Below are positions 7,483 through 14,089 of a stretch of DNA of 64,000 nucleotides, in pieces. This DNA comes from Microbulbifer hainanensis (GTDB taxonomy: Bacteria; Pseudomonadota; Gammaproteobacteria; Pseudomonadales; Cellvibrionaceae). How positions within the stretch are numbered: position 1 is the first letter of the stretch; the number at the start of each line of letters is the position of its first letter. The position numbers were made by a program, and so were the translations under genes. The notes beneath the pieces were generated by a model. It had not been told where the DNA came from. It searched no databases and saw nothing but the letters and a program-made list of their open reading frames with translations. The stretch lies in NCBI RefSeq assembly GCF_014904735.1, contig NZ_JACZCR010000019.1, positions 1 to 64,000 of the forward strand, given 5' to 3'.

Positions 7483-8162
7483 GGAACCCGTCTGGCTGGA
7501 ATCCGCTGGGATAATCGGGCCTGTAGGCCATTTGGGGCCGACGCGGCTGTTGGGAGTAGCCGCAGGTGGGAAGGGACCCGAATGCTCGGGCCCACCAGGG
7601 ATCTCGCCGGTAATTTATGCCCGGTTTGGGTTCCTGTAAACAGGTTTTTTCGACGGCCTGGTCGCTATTGGCAGAGGCAACAGCATCGAAATTCACAGGG
7701 GCTCAAAGGCTCTTCCCACCACCATGGTGTAGCCGGCTTGCCCCACGGAAAACTGAAGCCCAGAGTTATTTTCAGCCGACGACCATGCGGGAGGCACGAG
7801 CTCAAGCCCCCATCTGCCCAACGCCATAGCTGATTAACGTGTCTTTCAGTCATATCACGTGTATCTGCATACCAGTTCTAATCAGTCCATTTGGCGATTC
7901 GCGACAGCCGGGACATATCTCGCGAAACCGTACACACAAGACTTAAAATGTGATTAAAATCACATTATTTGTGTGATAGGTTTCAATACCTATACGAGGA
8001 TATTTGGCTAATGAAGCTCAAGAAAGGTCCATTTATTGCAAATTGCGTATCAAGAGGTTGAACAAACCCTCAATGAAAAATCGAATAGCGGCGTAACTTT
8101 GCGATGCGAATGATAAAGCTACGGCACAACGCAAAAGAAAAGCAAAGTCAGCAAAAATAAGA
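7483..8162. other. Intergenic region between rlmJ and the PAS-LuxR regulator
   Basis: About 680 bp between divergent genes. The rlmJ-proximal half is GC-rich and holds a bulged hairpin (GTGGG/CCCAC outside, CCCGA/TCGGG inside; 7566-7595). The regulator-proximal half is AT-rich and holds a CRP-like palindrome (7947-7966). Several short frames overlap here on both strands with no family resemblance, so I see no gene. Confidence 0.5.
7947..7966. promoter_or_regulatory. CRP/Vfr-like binding site
   Basis: AATGTGATTAAAATCACATT contains TGTGA-N6-TCACA, an exact match to the CRP half-site consensus, within a perfect 8-bp inverted repeat. It lies about 200 bp before the PAS-LuxR start codon, in AT-rich sequence, and a further TGTGA half site follows at 7972. 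It may control the regulator, rlmJ, or both. Confidence 0.65.
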
Positions 8163-8948
8163 ATGGATACCACGAAACCCAATACCCAGCTTTTGAAGTC
8201 CGTCTGGCGTCGATCGGGACACGCTCTCAGTGAGAAGCACATAGAGTTGGAGCGGTTTGAACTGGATAAACTGGTTTCCTCTATTTTCAGCAATGGGCCC
8301 TTCTATTTCTATATCGTCGACTTCGTCGATATGGCGATCAATTACGCCAGCCCCACTATTGCCGATATTCACGGCCTCGATCCGCAAACCGTCAGTTTCC
8401 AGAACGTACTGGACCAGGTACACCCGGATGATATGGAGTTCGTTGCCAGGGCGGAAGCCAAGGCAGTAGAGATTGTGTATGGAATCATCGCGCCGGAAAA
8501 GCGCAAACACTACAAAATCTCTTATTGCTTCCGATTCAGGACAGCTGATGGTTCCTACCGACTGTTCAATCACCAGGCAATCATGCTCACCGCCGATGAG
8601 AATGGTCGACTCTCCAAATCCCTGAATATTCATACCGATATCAGCCATCTCACCGAGAACAATAACCGCCTGCTCTCCGTTATAGGGATGTTCGGCGAAC
8701 CGTCTTTTCTGAACATCGAAATCGACGGAGAGACCACAGTCCCCCTTCCATCAAAGGCGATTTTCAGCGCCAGGGAAATGGAAATTATCCGCCTTATTTC
8801 CGAGGGAATGACGACACCGGATATCGCCAATGCATTGAATATTTCGACCAACACGGTCAAGAATCACCGAAAAAACATTCTGCAGAAGTCGGGTTGCAAG
8901 AACTCCGGACAATTGATTACCAAATGTATTACCGATGGCCTCTTGTAA
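8163..8948 (+). CDS. PAS domain LuxR-family transcriptional regulator
   Basis: 261 residues. A PAS fold of the PAS_3 type covers about residues 40-165 (INYASPTIADIHGLDPQTV, VHPDDMEFV, CFRFRTADGSYR). A LuxR/GerE helix-turn-helix occupies about 195-255 (FSAREMEIIRLISEGMTTPDIANALNIS). There is no receiver Asp cluster or autoinducer domain, so this is a one-component sensor whose ligand is unknown. It is alone on the plus strand, with a CRP-like site upstream and a hairpin just downstream. Target genes cannot be read from context; the DJ-1 and barrel genes beyond are possible but not shown. Confidence 0.88.
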   Translation: MDTTKPNTQLLKSVWRRSGHALSEKHIELERFELDKLVSSIFSNGPFYFYIVDFVDMAINYASPTIADIHGLDPQTVSFQNVLDQVHPDDMEFVARAEAKAVEIVYGIIAPEKRKHYKISYCFRFRTADGSYRLFNHQAIMLTADENGRLSKSLNIHTDISHLTENNNRLLSVIGMFGEPSFLNIEIDGETTVPLPSKAIFSAREMEIIRLISEGMTTPDIANALNISTNTVKNHRKNILQKSGCKNSGQLITKCITDGLL

Positions 8949-8962
8949 GAAAATGCCTTCAA

Positions 8963-8982
8963 AATAGCCCTTTGGGGCTATT
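8963..8982 (+). terminator. Hairpin after the PAS-LuxR gene
   Basis: Perfect 8-bp stem AATAGCCC / GGGCTATT with loop TTTG, 15 bp after the stop codon. No T tract follows, so it is a possible rather than certain terminator. Confidence 0.5.
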
Positions 8983-9119
8983 GTGGGAAATACGCCACGG
9001 GGGCATCGTAAACGGGAGTCTCTGAATCCCCGAAACAATTCAAAGGCTCAGCGGAACAGGGATGTACCGCTTAACTAGACGTTAAGCATTTAATGCCATC
9101 AAGGACAGATGGCCACCGA

Positions 9120-9692
9120 CTAGCCCGGGGCAGAACTGGCACAGGCCATCGGGACGGCAACGCGTTCAGCAACTTTTTCTCCAAAGAGACACGCAACCAA
9201 CTGCAGGGCAAACTCCATGGCGGTGCCCGGCGCCTGGCTCGTTATCAGGTTGCGATCCACCACCACTCTATCCGCAGATACCTCCGAGACCTGGGCGTGA
9301 AGTTCATCGCGAAAGCCCGCGTGGCAAGTGGCGCGATAGCCTTTGATTAGCCCATGTCGCCCGAGGACAACCGCCGGTGCCGCGCAGATGGCTCCCAGCC
9401 AGCGGCCGGCATCCCGCTGCTCCGCCAGCATTTTCCCCAACAACTTACTCGTCTGAAGATGCTCGGCACCGGGCATACCGCCCGGCAATACGATCAAGTC
9501 CCAGGATGTATTCGCGCATTCATCCAGCAGGCAGTCCGCCTCGATCACAACACCGCGGGACGCGGTTATACGTGATTGAGGCATCACCGATGCCAGGGTG
9601 ACCTCTGCGCCCGCGCGGCGCAGTACATCGACGATGGTGACGGCTTCGATTTCCTCGGAACCGTCGGCGATGGGAAGCAATACCCTTGTCAT
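9120..9692 (-). CDS. DJ-1/PfpI (YajL/ThiJ-like) family protein
   Basis: 190 residues. The DJ-1 fold is clear: LLPIADGSEEIEAV with conserved Glu14, the DLIVLPGGMPGAEHL strand-turn, and the nucleophile elbow GAICAAP with Cys103. This matches YajL-type proteins, which have been described as redox chaperones and debated as deglycases. The C-terminal tail is a little longer than in YajL. Monocistronic on the minus strand. Its upstream region shares the 263-bp gap with the divergent barrel gene and contains an inverted repeat at 9764-9797. Confidence 0.92.
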   Translation of the reverse strand: MTRVLLPIADGSEEIEAVTIVDVLRRAGAEVTLASVMPQSRITASRGVVIEADCLLDECANTSWDLIVLPGGMPGAEHLQTSKLLGKMLAEQRDAGRWLGAICAAPAVVLGRHGLIKGYRATCHAGFRDELHAQVSEVSADRVVVDRNLITSQAPGTAMEFALQLVACLFGEKVAERVAVPMACASSAPG

Positions 9693-9763
9693 TTCGATCC
9701 CTCTTAAATACCGCGAATACGATCAAGTATCAGTTTTGGCATGAAAGTCACGAACATACTTTG

Positions 9764-9797
9764 GACCATGGTGCAAAGTGGTCGCGTAACCATGGTC
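9764..9797. promoter_or_regulatory. Inverted repeat GACCATGGT / ACCATGGTC in a divergent promoter region
   Basis: Two perfect 9-bp arms (9764-9772, 9789-9797) with a 16-bp spacer. Each contains the palindrome CCATGG, so they are also direct repeats. The centre-to-centre distance of 25 bp is between two and three helical turns. It sits between the divergent DJ-1 and outer-membrane barrel genes, as an operator might. Confidence 0.4.
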
Positions 9798-9955
9798 GAA
9801 CAAAAAGTTTAGAACTGCGAACTGTTTCCTGTACTTTCGTGTAATCGATTAAATGAAGGAAACAATGTATTCTCCGCCAGGGAAAATTTAGCGCCGCATG
9901 AAATGAATGCGGAACATCCTACCGTTGAAATAAAAGAATATAGGGAGATATTTCC

Positions 9956-10681
9956 TTGAAAAAGTTGGTCCTAACTGCCGCATTACTCGCCTCTGCCAAT
10001 GCAGGAGCAGCAACCCTGGAAGGCGACTGGTACGGTCGTGTCAATTTTGGGATTACCGATCCTGACGCCGGTGAATTAGAGGGTTTTGTGCACGACACGA
10101 TTGAATCTGAAATGGGGGTTTCAGAATCCGTCGATTTCGAGAATCCGCGTTCATACAGCATCAATATTGGCTATCGCATCAACAATTACGTTGCTGTGGA
10201 GGCCGGATATACCAATTTTGGTGAGCACAATGTTCGCTACAGCTATCCCAATTACTACGGAAACCTGGCCACACTGGGATATGAGGGTCGTGAAACTGAC
10301 ACTTATAAAGCTGAAATAAGCGGCAGTACCAGGACCTTGGGCGTCGTGTTAAGTACGGATGCGAGTCGCCAGTTTTCTGCAGGCGTCCGTGCAGGCATCA
10401 GCCTCTGGAATACCCGAGCAGAAGTAAATTACGTCTACGACAATATCACTCGTAGACTGATAGATCCGGCTGGCAGCTTGGACGCAGATAATATATACGA
10501 CACCTACTCGAACTATCAGGAGTCGCGCCTTTCAAGTGATTTGTCCGGAGAGGACGCCTATTTCGGCGCCTTCGTGAGCTGGCGCATTGGCCGCTGGGCA
10601 TACACCCTGGACCACACTCTCTATAAAACCGACGAAGTCGAGCCGATGGTTTCCTCCCTGGCCCTCGACTACGCCTTCTGA
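9956..10681 (+). CDS. Outer-membrane beta-barrel protein
   Basis: 241 residues, starting at a TTG. The Shine-Dalgarno AGGGAG (9942-9947) is well placed and the product opens with a good signal peptide (MKKLVLTAALLASANAGA), so I accept this rare start. The mature chain has short amphipathic strands such as YSINIGYRINNYVAVEAGYTNFG and ends in an aromatic residue (SLALDYAF), which fits a small OmpW/OmpA-like 8-strand barrel. Ligand and role are unknown. It ends in a strong bidirectional terminator shared with the convergent DUF3570 gene. Confidence 0.82.
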   Translation: MKKLVLTAALLASANAGAATLEGDWYGRVNFGITDPDAGELEGFVHDTIESEMGVSESVDFENPRSYSINIGYRINNYVAVEAGYTNFGEHNVRYSYPNYYGNLATLGYEGRETDTYKAEISGSTRTLGVVLSTDASRQFSAGVRAGISLWNTRAEVNYVYDNITRRLIDPAGSLDADNIYDTYSNYQESRLSSDLSGEDAYFGAFVSWRIGRWAYTLDHTLYKTDEVEPMVSSLALDYAF

Positions 10682-10706
10682 TTTCTCAGCCGGCAGACCT
10701 TAAATC

Positions 10707-10731
10707 GCCTGCCCGGTATCACCGGGCAGGC
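10707..10731. terminator. Bidirectional hairpin between convergent genes
   Basis: Perfect 11-bp stem GCCTGCCCGGT / ACCGGGCAGGC with an ATC loop, midway between two convergent stop codons (10681 and 10741). There are no long T tracts, but the stem is very stable and the position is right for both transcripts. Confidence 0.75.
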
Positions 10732-10740
10732 CTATCACTT

Positions 10741-11907
10741 CTACAGCCAAACCGACCAGTAAAGCCGCACCACATTCGCGCCAAAGCTGTAAGTCGGCTC
10801 CTCGCCCGCCAGCACCGTGTTCTCACCGCCGTGGACGGTGACATCGCGGAAATTGTCGTAATCGAACAGCATGTAATCCCAGTGCAGGTTGACGGTATTT
10901 CGCCGGTCCAGCAGCGACCAGCGGTCCGGTAGCAGGTAGGAGACCCCGAAACCGATTGAAGCACTGCTGTAGTCGCTGAGTTCCTTATCCCGTGCGCGGA
11001 AGCTGGTGGCGTTCAGGTAGGGGAACAGATCGCTGTAGAAATCCGCTCCGGTCTGCTGGTAGAAGCGCAGTTTACCTTCCAGGATCCATTGGTCTTTCTC
11101 TTCCAGCGGGTGGGTGTAGAGAAATTCAATGTTGTCGGCACGCACGCCCCAACTGTCGGCGTAGTAGCGGTATTCCCCCTTGACTGCGGCGCGGTAGGGC
11201 AGCCGGTACTTGCCACGGACCGCCAGCGCATCGCTATTGCGCGTGGTCGGATACAGCTCCGGCTGGTAACTGAAACCATTGCCGGAGAAGGGGTCCAGGT
11301 AGCGCACGCTGCGGTAGGGGTTGTTGAGGTAACCCTCGTCGGCAACGGTTTCCACACTGACTTCGGCAATCAACTTCTGGGTGAGGATCTGGTTCCAGCT
11401 CAGCGCGTAGCGGCGATGCTCGGCCTGTTCGGCGAAGCTGTCGTCGCCATTGCGGTAGACATCGTCGCTGCCGTAGCTCACCTTCAGGCCCAGGGTACTG
11501 AGGTCGCCGAAGAAACCCTGGCTGATACCGAACGAATAGGTATTCGCCTCGTAGTCGTTCTCCGAACTGTTGGTATATCCGAGGCTGAGCGTGGCCTGGT
11601 CCACCAGGTAATCGGCGCCCAGTGAATATTCATCGCGCTGTTCCGAATAGGGGCTGGCTGTCGCCTCCACGTCGACGGAGGCCCCGGAAATCATGTCCAC
11701 GTAGTAATTGGCGGAAACGGATACGGAGTTGCCGATATTCTTGCGCACCAGGAGGGACGGGCCATCAATGGTAATACCCCCGCCGCTGTACGAGTGATAC
11801 ATGGAGTCGGCGCGCTCGGTCGGCAATACCGCCGCGGTGGCAAATCCGGATAGTACCGCCAGCAGAGTGCCGGCAATATATGGCAAAACTCTATCGCACC
11901 CGGCCAC
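10741..11907 (-). CDS. DUF3570 outer-membrane beta-barrel protein
   Basis: About 388 residues from the GTG at 11907. An upstream ATG at 12003 is in frame but would run 65 bp into the DUF4266 gene and gives no signal peptide, so I prefer the shorter form (signal region VLPYIAGTLLAVLSGFATAA). The rest is a DUF3570 barrel: ISVSANYYVDMISGASVDVEA-like strands, long YxLSWNQ strands and a closing VVRLYWSVWL. DUF3570 genes commonly travel with DUF4266, thioredoxin and ApbE genes, all found here. Last gene of the minus-strand operon. Molecular role unknown. Confidence 0.82.
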   Translation of the reverse strand: MAGCDRVLPYIAGTLLAVLSGFATAAVLPTERADSMYHSYSGGGITIDGPSLLVRKNIGNSVSVSANYYVDMISGASVDVEATASPYSEQRDEYSLGADYLVDQATLSLGYTNSSENDYEANTYSFGISQGFFGDLSTLGLKVSYGSDDVYRNGDDSFAEQAEHRRYALSWNQILTQKLIAEVSVETVADEGYLNNPYRSVRYLDPFSGNGFSYQPELYPTTRNSDALAVRGKYRLPYRAAVKGEYRYYADSWGVRADNIEFLYTHPLEEKDQWILEGKLRFYQQTGADFYSDLFPYLNATSFRARDKELSDYSSASIGFGVSYLLPDRWSLLDRRNTVNLHWDYMLFDYDNFRDVTVHGGENTVLAGEEPTYSFGANVVRLYWSVWL

Positions 11908-11938
11908 TCCACGATCCGGGTTCGCTACCTGAAATTGC

Positions 11939-12160
11939 TCAGTTACAGCCACAGCCGCCTCCACTGCCGCCGTCGGCACCGCGCGCCGCCTCCCGCGCTT
12001 CATAGACGTGGTTCATGTAGCGCCCGGCCACGGGATCCCGGTCAAAGCTCATGATCGGATCCGCCAGGTACTGGCGTTCGTAGGGTTTTACCCATGGTGT
12101 GGCGGTGCAACCGCTCAGCAGGAGCAGCGCGGTGGCAACGAGAAGCAGCGAACGCGACAT
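11939..12160 (-). CDS. DUF4266 lipoprotein
   Basis: 73 residues. A signal peptide with lipobox LLSGC predicts a lipid-anchored protein. The DUF4266 core WVKPYERQYLADPIMSFDRDP is followed by HVYEAREAARGADGG and a Gly/Cys-rich end GGGCGCN. The C-terminal Gly-Cys run is conserved in the family as I recall it and suggests a modified or metal/thiol-active tail. It sits 4 bp after the TlpA-like gene, which suits co-expression with a thiol-redox partner. Confidence 0.9.
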   Translation of the reverse strand: MSRSLLLVATALLLLSGCTATPWVKPYERQYLADPIMSFDRDPVAGRYMNHVYEAREAARGADGGSGGGCGCN

Positions 12161-12164
12161 GGCG

Positions 12165-12653
12165 TTACTCCCGGATCAGTTCCTTGATGATTTTTTTGTA
12201 GCTGGCCATATCCCCGTCGCGGTAACCGCGGTGCACATGGCGCACCTTGCCGTCGCGGTCGATAAAGACCGAGCTGGGCATGGCGTCCACGCCGTACAGC
12301 TTGCTGACCTCACCGGCACCATCGAACAACACCGGAAAATCCACCGGAATCTTTGCCAGCATCTGCTCCGCATCCGCCCGGTCCGCATCCACATTGACAC
12401 CCCAGACCTGGAAACCAGCGGCGGCGTAGCGCTCGTTCAGTTCTTCCAGCAGGGGCATTTCCTGTCGGCAGGGTCCGCACCAGGAAGCCCAAAAATTCAG
12501 CATGATTACAGTACCGCGCTGCTCCGCCAGACGCAGGTTGTCGCCCTTGTTGGATGCCAGGGTAAAGTCGGGGGACTGCTCGGCAGCAGTGGCTACGGAT
12601 ACGGAAAAGGCCATCGACAGCGCCATCGCGGCAGTCGCAACAAAACGGAACAT
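12165..12653 (-). CDS. TlpA-like periplasmic thioredoxin
   Basis: 162 residues from the ATG at 12653. A longer in-frame start at 12767 would overlap the upstream gene by 95 bp and hides the signal peptide (MFRFVATAAMALSMAFSVSVATAA). The active site WCGPC (Cys59, Cys62) lies in a TlpA/ResA-type fold (MLNFWASWCGPCRQEMPLL, later VDAMPSSVFIDRDG with the cis-Pro). Such proteins reduce thiols of apocytochrome c or other exported proteins. Here four c-haem sites and a Cys-tailed lipoprotein in the same locus are plausible substrates. Confidence 0.92.
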   Translation of the reverse strand: MFRFVATAAMALSMAFSVSVATAAEQSPDFTLASNKGDNLRLAEQRGTVIMLNFWASWCGPCRQEMPLLEELNERYAAAGFQVWGVNVDADRADAEQMLAKIPVDFPVLFDGAGEVSKLYGVDAMPSSVFIDRDGKVRHVHRGYRDGDMASYKKIIKELIRE

Positions 12654-12672
12654 ACGAACGATCCTGTTCAGG

Positions 12673-13320
12673 TTAAAAGTAAATGGAAACGCCGAGCTGG
12701 GTCGACAGGTTATTGGTATTCTGAGCTTCGCCAAATATCTCGTGCTCGAAAATCCGGTCGCGGACATCCAGGCGGAATGCCAGCCAGTCCGTTGTCAGCA
12801 CACGCACCCCGGCGCCGATGTTGTAAGTGAAATGCTCCTCATCCGCGAAGGAAGTATTTCCCACACCACCGATCAGGTAGAGGCTGCTGTTCAGCGCCCA
12901 CTTGTCGAACAGGAAATACTCGCCGGGAAACAGGTTCCAGGCCAGCGACAGGTCGTAGTAACTGAGCTGACGCTGCTCGTCGGTGAGCAGGGGCGCGGCA
13001 CCGCTGAGACGCTCGAAACTGGATTCCCCAAGTTCCGTTTTACCGTAGGCCGCCTCCATAAACAGGTCTTCGCTGATGTGATAAGCGAGTGCGCCACCAT
13101 AGAGCGGGTTGGAGCCGAAATCCTCGACATTCATCACACCGCCCAGATAAGCGGTGATCTCGATATTCTCACTATCGATCTGCGCCTCGCGGATCTCGCG
13201 GCGCTCCAGGTCCGGTGAGATCAGCTCGCCCAGGGGATCGTCACTGTCCTGCGCCAAGGCCGCCGCGGCGGACACGCACAGTAATACCGCTACAGATAAA
13301 CGTCGAAACCCAGTTTCCAT
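12673..13320 (-). CDS. Outer-membrane beta-barrel domain protein
   Basis: 215 residues. Signal peptide METGFRRLSVAVLLCVSAAAALA, then an acidic linker (DDPLGELISPDLERREIREAQID) and a small barrel with strands such as LYGGALAYHISEDLFMEAAYG and a final LSTQLGVSIYF. This is the pattern of the family annotated simply as outer-membrane beta-barrel domain protein. Its start overlaps the end of the preceding SH3/barrel gene by 31 bp, so translation is probably coupled. The two neighbours look like related barrels. Function unknown. Confidence 0.82.
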   Translation of the reverse strand: METGFRRLSVAVLLCVSAAAALAQDSDDPLGELISPDLERREIREAQIDSENIEITAYLGGVMNVEDFGSNPLYGGALAYHISEDLFMEAAYGKTELGESSFERLSGAAPLLTDEQRQLSYYDLSLAWNLFPGEYFLFDKWALNSSLYLIGGVGNTSFADEEHFTYNIGAGVRVLTTDWLAFRLDVRDRIFEHEIFGEAQNTNNLSTQLGVSIYF

Positions 13321-14087
13321 TCGACAATCTCCTGATTGTTTTCCCGCGACGTGAGCAGGTAGTGATTGGCCACCTCTGCCCGCAGGGCAAATCGGCGCGA
13401 AAGATAGGTTTTTACCCCCACGCCAGTCAGCATCGCCGTATCCCGACGATCTTCGGTGGCGACGATGGTGGCATTGGGTGCTGTGATATTGAGGCCGGTG
13501 CCGAGCATGAAATACGGGGACAGGCGCCAGTGCGGAAACGGCTGGTGCAACACCGCCAGCTGGTAAGTCTGGCTGTCGGAGAAGGCGCCCACCGCCTGGG
13601 TAGCGCGCAGTTCCGCGGACAGGTTGCGGGTAAAGCGGTAACCCAGCGACACCCCCATGGAATCGGCACCGTCAAAATCCCCGTAGGCAAACCCCAGGTG
13701 AAAATGGCGGGATTCGATATCGCGAAAATCCGGCAGCCGCACCTGCACCTGCTCGCCGTCCGCACCGTAGATTTCGTTCAAATCAATGATGCGCACCCAA
13801 CCGGTCTGGCCTCGCCGCAGCGTAACCTTGACCCAGTCGGTGCGCCGTTTCAGCAACCACAGGGTCTCGCCGTGTTCCGCCACATGAAAAACCGGATAGC
13901 CGCGGCCGGGGCCGGTGTGCATGTCGATATAGGGGGAACCAACGGTGACCTGTTCCGTACCAGCGGGCACATGGGCCGGGCGCGCCTGTGGCTCGGCTGC
14001 CTGCGCACTCGCGGCAATCAACAACGCCGCCATTGCGCCGCAAAACAGCTGGCGCGAACGACGGAATTTAGCGGCCAGTCGATTCAT
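13290..14087 (-). CDS. SH3-domain protein with C-terminal beta-barrel
   Basis: 265 residues from the ATG at 14087, two bases after the upstream stop codon. An in-frame start at 14147 would overlap that gene. The signal peptide ends near QAAEP. A bacterial SH3 domain (VTVGSPYIDMHTGPGRGYPVFHVAEHGETLWLLKRRTDWVKV) covers about residues 45-110. The second half is an outer-membrane barrel (MGVSLGYRFTRNLSAELRATQAVG to FALRAEVANHYLL, end WKLGFDVYL). The fusion would place a peptidoglycan- or peptide-binding SH3 fold in the periplasm, tethered to the outer membrane. Third-party partners are unknown. Confidence 0.82.
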   Translation of the reverse strand: MNRLAAKFRRSRQLFCGAMAALLIAASAQAAEPQARPAHVPAGTEQVTVGSPYIDMHTGPGRGYPVFHVAEHGETLWLLKRRTDWVKVTLRRGQTGWVRIIDLNEIYGADGEQVQVRLPDFRDIESRHFHLGFAYGDFDGADSMGVSLGYRFTRNLSAELRATQAVGAFSDSQTYQLAVLHQPFPHWRLSPYFMLGTGLNITAPNATIVATEDRRDTAMLTGVGVKTYLSRRFALRAEVANHYLLTSRENNQEIVEWKLGFDVYL

Positions 14088-14089
14088 AG

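Noticed and set aside
7631..7650. CCTG-TAAA-CAGG with six T residues as a terminator
   Set aside because: The stem is only four bases and no plus-strand gene ends there.
7018..7833. 271-codon plus-strand frame opposite rlmJ
   Set aside because: Mostly antisense to the RlmJ gene, whose motifs are unambiguous.
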